The notes beneath the pieces were generated by a model that saw only the letters and a list, made by a program, of their open reading frames with translations, was not told where the DNA came from and searched no databases. Shown here in pieces: positions 49,756 through 61,349 of a stretch of DNA of 64,000 nt (its first letter is position 1; the number at the start of each line of letters is the position of its first letter). This DNA is from Sistotremastrum niveocremeum HHB9708 (Eukaryota; Basidiomycota; Agaricomycetes; Sistotremastrales; Sistotremastraceae). The position numbers were made by a program, and so were the translations under genes. The stretch is taken from contig KV419412.1 of the NCBI GenBank assembly GCA_001630475.1, positions 270,867-334,866 on the forward strand. Reading direction: 5' to 3'.

Positions 49756-52700
49756 TTAGCAATGTCCAGGTCCTGCAGGATGCATATCCAAGAACATGAG
49801 AGAGTATTTGCCGTATTGAATACACAACTGAGATCCAGAGACTGCCATTATTCTGAGCTCTTGGTATATGGGAGATATCCACCACTTGCAATTATTTTGA
49901 TGATCCAGAATCCAATGATCTTCAACAAGGGAGAACTTTGGATCCACTCTCATGTCTGAGCCAAGAGCATCAGAGAAAAAGTGAGAATCCACCTTGCCAC
50001 TGTAGCCTTCCAGTTTTTGCAGCTGAGCCCCAGTAGCTGCACTCCAGATGCACACAGTGTTCTTATAAGATCTGGACACAACCTGGGAGCCATCTGGAGA
50101 GAATGCTACAGATACCACATAATCAGTGTGCCCCTCCAGTGTCTGTAGCTGACCCTCAGTGGTTGCACTCCAGATGCGCACAGTCCTGTCCTTATATCCA
50201 GACACAATCTGGCTGCCATCTGGAGAGAATGCTACACAGTTCACTTCATCAATGTAGTCCTCCAATGTCTGCAGCTGAGCTCCAGTGGCTGCACTCCAGA
50301 TGCGCACAGTCATGTCCCCAGATCCAGACACAATCTGGGTGCNNNNNNNNNNNNNNNNNNNNNNNNNNNNNNNNNNNNNNNNNNNNNNNNNNNNNNNNNN
50401 NNNNNNNNNNNNNNNNNNNNNNNNNNNNNNNNNNNNNNNNNNNNNNNNNNNNNNNNNNNNNNNNNNNNNTGCGCACAGTCATGTCCCCAGATCCAGACAC
50501 AATCTGGGTGCAATCTGGAGAGAATGCCACAGAGTTTACACAATGAGTGTGACCCTTTAGTGTCTGCAGCTGAGCTCCAGAGGCTGCACTCCAAGTGCGC
50601 ACAGTCTTGTCATCAGATCCAGACACAATCTGGCTGCCATCTGGAGAGAATGCCACAGAATTTACCCAATCAGTGTGGCCCTCTAGTGTCTGCAACTGAG
50701 CCCCAGTGGTTGCATTCCAGATGCGCACAGTCTTGTCATCAGATCCAGATACAACCTGGGAGCCATCTGGAGAGAATGCTACAGATTTTACCCAATCAGT
50801 GTGGCCCTCCAGAATCTGCAGCTGAACCCCAGTAGCTGCACTCCATATGCACACAGTCTCATCATAAGATCCAGACACAATCTGGCTGCCATCTAGAGAG
50901 AATGCCACAGATCTCACATCACTAGAATGATCAGTGAGAATTCCTTGAAAAACATCCCACTGTTGGCGGTCAATGCCACTCAACCTAGGCCAAGAATACT
51001 GAGTTTGCATATAATGCTGCCTGATGTAGGAGAGTGCAGGCAACCACAATAATGCAGATCTGTATATCTCAGGGGGGTGGGTACTGATAAGTTGCAGACT
51101 TTCAAGAACAAACTTCCAAGCATCAATTACTCTTGAAAGGAGGTCTTGATTAAACTTTGAAATAATTGATTTACTCAGTGAATTATCAATGACTAAGGTC
51201 AACTTACTGTCATGAATTGCTGCACCTTGTAAAAAGAATCAACTGCAACCTTTATCTGATTGCAAGATTGCAAGTATTCCATCCAGTGTAATACCTGAGT
51301 TTTCAGGAAGCAATCCAACATGTGTTGAATCTCTTCATCCACCAGGCAAGATGTCAGATGCGGTGCCCAGAATACACAAGCATAATGTAGTCTTTCATCA
51401 GAGTTGGCATTTGCCAATTGACTGGATGACTGGAGTGAAACATGACCATGCATCTTCCATGAATCTGCAATTGCCATGAAGCATTGCTTTGCCAACTGCA
51501 GATGTGATGTAGATGGATGGCGAAAGAATCTCTTTGACCGTTCACGTGTGGTCAAGAAGTCAGGAAATGAAGCATGGAATGGGGAAACTTTTCCATTTTC
51601 ACCAGGTGAAATGTGGATGACAGATTGAATGGCACGCAGATGCGCATTAACGTGGTCAGGTTTCATAGCAAGCAATCTTGCAAGACCTTGAATTGTGAGT
51701 GGCACACGGACTGTTATGATCGTGTGCATCAAATTGAACATGATGTGTCTCTCCTTATTGGTCAGTTTGCAATGACGGTCTTCCAGCACCTTGGCGTAGA
51801 GGGTGTCAAGTGGACCCAGCACTGAAGAATCATCAACAACATTCTCAATCAACTGACAGAGACGTTGTTGAGGAAGGTCAACATCCCAGTCATTCACAAA
51901 CCTGCATAGAGTAGATGCATAGACAAACAAAGTCTTTGCGCGAGCAGCAAGGACCTGAATGTCTTTTTGGCAAGATTCCGAATCAATGTTGCTATTGTGA
52001 AAAGCTTCGGATCGCAGCTCACAGCGAAGATACGTAGTGATATCAGTTTGTACAATCTTCTCGTCAATGTCATGAAGGGAACAGAGACGATCAAGTTGAT
52101 CTTTGTGATATCCCGTGAACGCAGAACCGGGTCGGCATGTAATGAAGAACTTGACGGGGAGTGATGGAGAGTGCAGAAAGATGATGTCTAGAAGGCTACG
52201 GACGTTCCTGACATTTGAACATTCATCAAGGGCGTCAATGACAATGACCAAGCGAGTCTTGTGTTGTTGCAGAATGTCAAGGAACAGGGCTTTGAACTGC
52301 TTTTGCAAGTCAACGGTGTCAGTCAGATCACAGTTGCCTTCAAGAGCCCGGGCAATTGAGGATGCCAATTGAGGGTGATGGGTGGCAAGAGCATGGACGA
52401 TGGTTGGAATGATGCGATTGGCATGTGTGCATTCTTCAATGTATCGAGAACAGAAGAAGCTAGCTCCCAACATCCCCTTATCTTTCAGGAGTTCGCAAAG
52501 GGAGTAGGCGATTGTTGTCTTCCCGGTACCAGCCATCCCGTTGAGCCAGTATATGTTCGGCGCAGAGGAATCTTCGCTCCATTGTGATAGTTCTTTGAGG
52601 ATCTCCTGACGGGTGTTCTTGGTACATGCTCCACGGGAAACAGGAGCGCGAACACCTTGAAGACCCTCGAGCGATACATCGAACCTTGCCGACGTTGCTG

Positions 52701-54011
52701 GATTCAATCTGTCTAGAATCTTTTGCTACCACACAACTAATCAACACGTGGATGATAAACCGACATGGACGAATGACTTACTTGACTTTCCGAGATCACG
52801 ACGTCATAGATGCCTTCTACTTTGAATTCAATGTTGACGCCGGCCTTGAGCTGTGAAGAGCGTCAGACGACTGAGCGGCAATAGAAGTAGATGGCGACAA
52901 CATACGAGGTACGTATCACAAGCGTCAGTGATTGCGCGCATGGAATCCAGGATATCGCTGGCGTCCTTTGAACCTTCAGCAAAACGTCTTGCTACGTTAT
53001 GCTTCTTCTTCGTCTCCAGCTTCTTAGCCTCCTCCTCGCAGACACTAACGGAGCGTTTAGTCATCTGTGAGTATGACCACCCAAGAAACTCACGCAGCCA
53101 GGTCAATCAGCCGTTCACTGATGGGAGAGGGTAAAGGTAAACGTGGATACTGGGCGATAGTATCCGTGATCGCCTTGATTCGTTTCGCTATCATCCGGAC
53201 TTGCTCTCGATTGCTCCGAGTCAACTAATGTTCAATCAGATTGATCTCTATCGTCATCTCGAAGATAATAACGCACTTCAGCTGCTTCGACCAATGCGAA
53301 GACCCCACCCAGTACTGACTTGAGAATCGGATTAAAATCGGCGGATTCTTTCAGAATTTTCAAAGCAGTCCTAAAGGTTTGCCAGCCGACGCCCAACGCT
53401 GTGGAAAAGTTGGAGTGAGGATTGCTCGAAATGTAGGATGCAATCGGCTCTTCTGGGGGATCGACGGACGTAGCATGATGGGGAGACGACACAGCCAGCG
53501 AAGGTATGTGTGAATGTGTTGACTGGCTCGCTGCGTCGCCCGCCGATGAGGAATAAAGTGCTGGCTGGGAACTCGACTTGATTCGACCAGATAATGCAGC
53601 GGGCGACCTAGCATGCACGAGCTTAGGATTTGAAAGGGGAATGGTGGACGAGTAGCCGGACGATCCAGGCGGGGAGGTAGGTGAATGTTCGAAGGAAGAT
53701 CCGCTGAGATGTACTCGCGGCGGAACAACATGGATCTCGGGGACAAGCAACGATGTGGAATTACTTATCAAAGTGGAGATTGCGTTTGGTTGGGACGGGG
53801 CGGTGACAAAATCGGGGACTACGTTGGGAAGGTTGGATGATGAAGGAAGGGATTGCTCTGACATCGCTGCAGAGGGCAGACGCACTGCCAGTGAAGGCGA
53901 TGGCGAACGACTTCTGTTCCGAACTCTGTCATAGATTTCCTTGGATTTATTCGCGATTTTCCTCATGGTTCCAGGTCTCTTCGGAGCTGATGAGCTCGAT
54001 GGATTCGACAT
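49756..54011 (-). CDS. NLR-like STAND protein: helical (MLKL-NTD-like) domain, NACHT, WD40 repeats
   Basis: Fungal NLR-like receptor of about 1,200 residues. ATG 54011 gives a Ser/Pro-rich leader, then a helical domain GVGWQTFRTALKILKESADF, LKSVLGGVFALVEAAE|LTRS (intron at the bar) and REQVRMIAKRIKAITDTIAQ. After KILDRLNPATSARFD comes the NACHT: IYWLNGMAGTGKTTIAYSLC (P-loop), LVIVIDALDECSNVRNVRSL (Walker B), VKFFITCRPGS, and FHASFPDFLTTRERSKRFF in the winged-helix region. The WD40 part has six visible 42-residue repeats of the type VAFSPDGSQIVSGSDDKTVR, nearly identical in DNA. An assembly gap interrupts repeat four. Such STAND proteins control heterokaryon incompatibility and xenorecognition in fungi. 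All NTPase motifs look intact. Confidence 0.88.
49990..50935 (-). repeat. Tandem WD40-coding repeats, 126-bp period
   Basis: Six or more 42-codon units with very high nucleotide identity (recurring ATGCGCACAGTC and CCATCTGGAGAGAATGC-type blocks). Units differ mainly at a few predicted surface positions such as HTDWVK/HTDWVN/HTHCVN. Confidence 0.85.
50343..50469. other. Assembly gap (127 N) inside the WD40 array
   Basis: The 42 bases on the left (50301-50342) and on the right (50470-50511) are identical. The gap length does not fit the 126-bp repeat period or the reading frame, so it is not a measured size. Confidence 0.95.
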
Positions 54012-57000
54012 AATGAGGACGGGTGTAAAGACAGAGTGAGCAACACGTGTAGTCGGACAGTGCCTGGCCCTTGCCCATAAGCTAGGCGCCCCTGTCAGGA
54101 CCAATGGTGATTATGCATGTACCCTTATATATTCGTCAGAGCGTGAATCGAGACGTCTCGGTCTAGCAGAATCAAAGCACTATGATAGATTCCATCATGA
54201 ATTCAATCGAATAGCGTGCAAGTGACGAGTTGGCTTACTGATTTTGAGCAGCTCATTCTTTTTTCGCGATCTGACGCTGTATTTAGACTTGTCCAGCTTG
54301 AACGCATCCCAACTGCACGCATATGTGGGTTCTTCGTGAATTAAAGTATCTGAGCAGTCTTGGTTCTCTAGAACGATTCGCGTCGGACTCCGAGACAAAG
54401 CGAAATAGCCGAGCTCATCTTGCCTCAAACCATCATCTACTTCATCGCTATCTACGCCGACCTCCAATGTTCTCTCTACCATATAATCCAATATCAATGT
54501 CAGTCAAAATTTATTCTGGAAGCCGTAAATTGATCATGGGAAAACCCAGGCATCATAACTGTGGCCGACGCGTGTGCGTTGACTCATGATGCATATGCTA
54601 TACTTTGGTCGGTTCTTGGTGGGTTATGATTTGGACTACGTGTTCTCAGACGGCTGATTTTCTCCCCAGACTCTAAACCTCGAAGAAGACGAGCTCTAAT
54701 TCCACAGGAATTCACGACGATTCGGAGAAGAAGTCCTGCCTGCAGTCATTTGTGTTGTAGCTCCGTCAGATGTGGAACGCTCAGCTAGGTTCTCAAAGCT
54801 ATTATCATTACGATACGTCCTAAACTGACATTCAGAAATAGAGGCTTCCTCAATGGGGTAGGCCAAATCTGAACCATGTCTACTATCGCACAAAGCGAGG
54901 GGTACTTTTGCAAACGGCGAGCATCACCAAGGATAAATAGCGGCCGATATACACGTACCAAGGGCGATATCGAGCGATATCACTCTCGGACGCATTCTGC
55001 TCTCGCCCAAAGCTCACGCAGAGCTCTCCTCCAAGCTTCAGTCGTTTCAGGTTTACTCAAGCTACAGCGACATGAAGATCCTATAGCAACATGACCTCTC
55101 GACACTTCGAAAGTGTGGCATTTTATCGGGAGCAATAGTACGCCGGTCCTCATGTCCTAACGACCAGCCCGGTCCAGCCGTTGGACTTACACTTGCAACA
55201 CGTTGTGCCACGTGGCTCAGAGGATGGCAGACCGAAAGAAAGGCGCTAAACAATATATAGTCGATTTCTATCCAAAATCTTCATCTACAATCTTGGCTCG
55301 GGTCGCATATTCTCGACCTTAGCGGTTGAACGGTACGATGAATATCGTAGTATCGCTGGGAGGAGAGGTTTAAATCAGCCGTTCAGGGTAATGCTTTCCC
55401 GACGATTGTTCATTATGTCCACTCAAGAACCTATCGTTTCAGAAAGCTCTAAGAATGGATTACCGGCTGCTGTGACGATATCGAGTGGGGCTCAAAGCCG
55501 CTTGAACGTGGTATCCGAGAACAACAGGGTGTTAGTTTGAACACCTGACTAGCCAACCACGAAACCTGTCAAAGCAGGATATGAAGGGAAAGGCCTGATC
55601 CTCGAGCAGTTGACTCTCGGAGAATCTTGTAAGAGCTAATGATTAGCGAGGTCATATTGTTGCTCATGGAATGAGTCACAGGTTCCGATTGCGATTCGAC
55701 TGTGACTTCATCGCAGGCTCCCCAGATCAGAGTCTCTCATTCTCACAAGTACGGGCCTCAGAAGGCCCGAAGATCGCCGAATGTGTACTACCGTGCAACG
55801 CGTCCGCATGCTACCAGGCTGATATACGGCGTCCTCCCAGATACTCGCGGTTGCGATTGTCGTAAGCTTCAGATCTACGACTCATGGGCGTAATCTAAGG
55901 GTGGTCTCACAGCTGTGCCATACTGCGATTGATCGTTTGCGTCTCTCTAGCTTCAAACTTCAGCTGCCAAATTGATTTTAGAGCCGAAGGAGAGCTAGCC
56001 AACAAACGCATTCAGTGTCTTTTCCGAAATTCTGTTCCTTGGCTCGATCCTCCGAAGAACCGAGATGGCGTATAGAATTGTTTCCGACGCCTTGGCCTCG
56101 TGGCGTCGCAGAAGAATTTCCTGATACGGGCCAAGATTCTCCAATGGCAGTCAAGAGTAGCTCCTCAAAGCCCTATGACTGACTAGACTTCCCTCGTGGC
56201 TCATTGTGAAGACGCCACATCATCTCATCTCATACTCTTTCCCGAGTCTAGGGCGACTTGCGGCTATCTCGGTCGGCTTGCCAAGATCTCATTTGGGGCA
56301 TGGCTTTATTTCTCAGTCTATATGAATGAACCTGCCACATCCGCTATGAGCTTGGGCGTAGCTTGCGCCTCCGAAACCGGTCCTGCCATTTATGGAATTT
56401 CTCGCCGCTGATGGGCTAACAAACTGTGCTCTTCGCACTTCAACCTAAGGGTGCCGCCTCTCAAAGCCTTCTGCGACAATCTCTGTTGATCGATGAAACG
56501 CCTCCGACCTCATTCTCGATGTTCCTGATGATATCTGACAGTCAATCAGTCTGCAAGAAGGAACCGGCTTTCGCATTTCGCCTCGGGCAATCAATTCGGC
56601 CAATGTTTCTCGAGCTGGAAGCACATGATACTGAGTTGAGCTCTCTCTCTCGCGGAAGCTATTGCGATGTCTGGGATCCTCGAGACGGCTGGCTGAATTC
56701 CTATCGCCTTTCTCTGTGGCACTCTCGGCCATCTTTCGCTACCTTCCTGATGTACAGGTAGATTGATAGCAAATTCATCACTTCGACTAATTCAACTTCT
56801 GATATTAATAGAATCGATGTTATCATAGTAATAGTTTCTAGATTGCCACTGATTCTCCTAATTGTTTTTAATCGAGCGAAAGCCAGTTCAAGCCACAGGC
56901 CAGGCGGGCACCTAAACAAGAGCGCCGTCTTCTTCGAGCTCTTCTTCACTGCTACATCCAATTTCAATCTCCTCGCGATCTCGAATCATCATGCCACGCG

Positions 57001-58636
57001 GTACTCGCCTTTATCCGCTCGATCCAGCTTGTCTGTAGCCGTGATGTGCGGCCTGCTGTTAATCTCTATTATGGAGTGAGCCCTTTCCTCATCGTACATT
57101 GCGTCGTCCCAATCTGAACGTTGAAGGGAAGGATAACGTGGTGACGTAACGCGTCGAAATTCGATCCCGACTTCTACATCCCTAGCGGTGCACAGCACCA
57201 GCTATCCCCTCCTCCAAGCCCTCCAGGATCTTGCTTTTCGAGTCGTCGTTCTCTCTGCCATTCTACCTTCTAAGTTCCCCCTGCGCGTAGTTCATTGGAT
57301 TTTTCTGGTCTCTTCCATTGATTTTGCTTTTCTGACTTGTGATAATGATCCCAACAATAAATCCCAGTCATTTCGTCACATCCTTTTCTGGTCGCATGGA
57401 TCCACACGATTCCACAGCATAGCCTTGTCCACCAAAATCTCGAGGTCTGGTTTTTGCTCGAAAAGCTGCTGATCGAACAACATACGGATTCCGGAATGTC
57501 GTCCTGGGTCTGTCTAAAAAAGAGGCATCGCCGCATCGTTGGCGAAGTACCGCCCAGTGCGAGTCATTACAAAACGAGTCGTTGTTCATGTTCTTAATTA
57601 CTGTGCACGGCGACACTCGATGCGCTAAGTCTCATTAACAGTGAACACCGAACCTGAGGCCTGAGGGAGCTGGTCTTGTTTTACGCCGACTTGCATGCAC
57701 AATCTGCCAGTGTGAATGGCTTCAGTCCCAGAACAGAGTTCTCGATACAATGTCATGGCCGCCCCAGCTTTTTGGAATGGTGCCCCGACGAGCAGAAGAC
57801 CAATTATGTTCAAGAGAAATTGGTATCGGAATGCGAATTGTGCTTCATTGTCTTCCACACTGGCATGCCCTCTCGCGCATCATATATTCTTGTGACTTTA
57901 GGCTGTTGGTGATTGTTCCGGAAGACGCAGAGTGATGACTCGCTGATGAGTTAGACAGATCCTCGCAGAGACACTGTATTACTACCCGGCCCGTGTAGTA
58001 GTTAGGGACGAAGGAGTCGTTTGACCAGAAAATCAAAACATAGATCCCTAACAAGAGCCGTGCATACATTGCAGACACAGAAGCCTGACGATTAGTAATA
58101 GAAAAGCAAGCTCGAATGCTTAGTTCGCGCAGGCGGAAACATAGACCAGAAAGGGAGCCAAAGAGTGTGGCCGAGAATGCCGAGGAACAATAGAGTCAGG
58201 TAATGACGTTGATTAACTCCGTTAACTGCGGCAAACTACGTCATGTAAGGCCTCCAGCTGCTAGCCCGGACCCTCTCCACGTTCTTCCGCTTCGCTCCAG
58301 AAGGGGAGGAGGGGATTGAGAAAATCAGTCTCGAAAACACAGATGAGACGAAAGCCTTTCTACACGGCATCCAAGGAAAATCTCCATGATCACGAATCGA
58401 ACTACATGTAAGGAGCCACCGGTACCAGAGACCAGCACCGACAGAACGACTTTGGTTCTGAGACCCTATTTTCTGATGGATCCTCAAGACACCGCTTCAG
58501 GCTCGGCGTCTCTCAAAGTAAGAGATTTGGAGTGAGTACAACTACGGTGCATCCACCCAATTTTTATTCTTATAGCTCACTCCCATTCCCACAGCCATCC
58601 CCCTATCCTTCCATACCCTGTCGCTCTCCCATATCG
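54012..58636. other. Gene-poor 4.6 kb between the NLR-like and MLKL-like genes
   Basis: Frames are short on both strands. A minus-strand frame at 54195-54497 (EEPTYACSWDAFKLDKSKYS) looks mildly protein-like and could be a relic or upstream exon. From 55300 to 58500 I see no transposon motif, tandem repeat or gene. Confidence 0.4.
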
Positions 58637-61349
58637 ATGCCTCTGGCTGCGGACGTCATCGCGAATCTGCTTAAAAGTCTCAAGATCGTTCAGAGTCTTG
58701 GAGAAGCCGTACCCCATGGCGGCGTCTTGAAAGCTATCGCGGGAATCGGGATCACAATCTTGGAAACTGCGGAGGTAGGTTCTCGCCCAGTGATCCCATA
58801 ATCATTCCCTAATGAACGTTGACAGCGAGTTCGGCAAAACAAGGAAGAATGTGCGGATATCGCCAGGCGTGCGGCAGAGCACATTGCAGTGCTCAAGCGA
58901 TTGGACGAAGACGAAGAGCTATCCTATGATCTCGTCGAGCGTCTTGAGCGTCATCACAGGTGATTCAAACGCTCCCTTCTCCGCCGATAATTGCTAATGA
59001 GTCTTCGTTGCAGCGTTCTCAAGGAAGTTCTGGAGAAGGTCGAACGGCTAGGCACCGAGTCGAAATGGAAGCGAACGCTCAGAGCTTCGAGCGTGCAAGA
59101 CGAGACAAAATACTGTCTAAATGGATTGAATGCGGCTTATCAGATGTATATTGTAAGCGTGGCTTCGAACGCAGAAGGTCAGCGCGTTGACAGCACCTTA
59201 GTTCGAATCCTCGATAGCAACAGACAGCAAATTAACGACTATCATGAGAGGCATGACCGCATTGTCGCTCAGGTTGGAATCTCGACCGTCAACGTCTATC
59301 GGTGAACGATCCAAGGTGAGAAAGCATGACTGTCATCTGTTCACGAAGCTCGACATACCTGGTAGATCGATATGGAACGACTAGAATTCGGGGAGGAAAT
59401 TACGACGGTCGAGAAAAGGACCTACGTTCTTCGTATAGAGCACGGGAAACTGTTGGATTTCAATACGGGACGACGAAAGGCTGTCATTTTGCGGAGGTTC
59501 GAGGTTAAGCCTGAGGTGGGAGTCGGGGTCCAGAATTCGGGCTTGGAAGAGTTCAAGAAAGAGGTCGAGCTCCGCGGAGATCTCTTGTAAGGATTCTGGC
59601 ATTGACACCCGATATCCGTATTCTGACCACTTGCATGCAGAAATCGTCATTTGGCTAGGATGCTTGGCGTTGCAAGTTCGAGCACGGGGAGAACGAAGAT
59701 GATTGTGATAGAAGCCGGTAAGTCCAGCGATCTTAGAAGAGGCCGAAACTGAGCGTGGCTAAAGGCACCATTTCCGCTTACGATTACCTCCAAAGCCTGT
59801 CCGGTCTTGAATATTTTCTTGAGCACGCGCGAATTGTGAGGTTCCCCTTTTCAGCGTTCATGTCGAGCTGATAAGAGGGTAGATGTGTGAATTTGTGGTG
59901 CGTGACGTTCAGTGGGCTTCGTACTCAGTGATTTCTAATGAATAGCAGGCAGGATACAGATTTCTCGGGCAACACAAAGGGTCTTGGAGAGGAGCGGTGA
60001 GTAGCCTGAGTAAAAGCGAACAACACTTGGTGACGGAGTTGAACAGTATCGAGAGATTCTGCTGGGTGCAAAAGACAAGCGGTTGTGTATGGGAGGATTA
60101 GGGAGAATGGATGGTCAGTGGGAAGATTCAGGGTGGCGGATGGACGAGGCATTCTTTAGGGTGAGTGAGCCTCGAATGCAGAGCGCAAAGAGCAAGCACT
60201 GATGGGGGAACAGTTGAGGGACGGAAATGGTGAGGCAGATATTGTTCTGAGTGACTCGGACATGTTCTCATTCAATCCAGACTGGAGTGCGGGTGGGAAC
60301 GCGTCTTTCGAAGAAAATGCAGAATCGTTCGAGCGAATGAGGGAATCACTGTCAAGATGGAATGGGGAGAAAACGGAAGAGAACGCCCAGAATCTGTGGA
60401 GTTGGCTGTGGTGGTGGAGCGGATCGAATGAGAATGAGGAAAGAACAGGAATTTCACCGTCTGTTGGTGAAATTGGATGGAGAGACGGAAATGGATGGCA
60501 CCCAATTCCCCTGGTCCATCGCTTCTCAGTTGCACCGCCACCAAAATATGACATCTCTGCTTCTCGATGGCGAGATGGGGAACGGGAGACAATTGTGGGA
60601 ATGCAGATTGCAGAATACACAAGGTCAGACTCTTCATTTTCTCACGTTGTGCACTCAACTGCTGCAGATGGTCGCTTGACGTTTCTCCAGGAAAGAAACT
60701 CTATCTCAGCACGTATGTCCGCAAGTATCGCACAAAAGACGTTGCCGACTTCGCTTATGGATCCGCACTGTCCCTTGCTCGCGATTTTGGGGTCGACGTC
60801 GGTTCGCTTTGCCAAGGTCAGCCTTCTCGGGCCTGAAGTTTTTATACTGATTGTTTGTAGTGTCTCACTCAGGCTCCCATATCCTTGCTTCTCTCACAAT
60901 CTCCGATGAACAGTTTCCCACTGTTTACTACTTTGCCTATCCCCCCTACTCCGAGGGTTCCGTGCCTGATCCGCCTGGCTTCTGGTCTTTCTCTCCCGAT
61001 CCTCGCTGCACCAATCAACACCTCCAAGTCAACCCTGCGAATATTCGCTTTCGCATGTGAGTACGTTCATCCTGCCGTCTGACTCAATGGCTCATGCAGA
61101 TTCAGCAAATCTTACACCCAATATAGCAGGATCAATGACCGTGTCCTCCATATCCTTCAAGATCTTGAGTCACTCGGCTTCCTCCCTATCCCTCACATCA
61201 CTTATGCATCCGACCCTCCGTTTGCCACTATCAGCGAAGTATTTGATCACCAAGCCCCTGACCCAATCATCGCACCCCGTAGCAAGCAACGCCACACGAA
61301 GAATCCTTTTTCGATATTCAGCAAGAAGAGACAAGTCGCAAATTCCTAA
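58637..61349 (+). CDS. MLKL-like protein: N-terminal four-helix-type domain plus pseudokinase-like domain
   Basis: ATG 58637 gives DVIANLLKSLKIVQSLGEAV and LKAIAGIGITILETAE|RVRQ (intron at the bar), NKEECADIARRAAEHIAVLK, a membrane-active four-helix-type domain like that of MLKL. A degraded kinase lobe follows: TTVEKRTYVLRIEHGKLLDF, AVILRRFEV where VAIK is expected, FKKEVELRGDLLNRHLARML and MIVIEAGTISAYDYLQSLSG. No HRD or DFG motif is seen. The C-terminal half carries RWSLDVSPGKKLYLSTYVRK, ADFAYGSALSLARDFGVDVG, SHILASLTISDEQFPTVYYF and a last exon with INDRVLHILQDLESLGFLPI, ending SIFSKKRQVANS at TAA 61347-61349. Several short introns are present. Function in cell death is inferred from architecture only. 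Confidence 0.78.

Noticed and set aside
59200-59220. GTTCGAATCC resembling a tRNA T-loop
   Set aside because: It lies within a coding exon of the MLKL-like gene and no cloverleaf can be drawn around it. No tRNA was found in the window.
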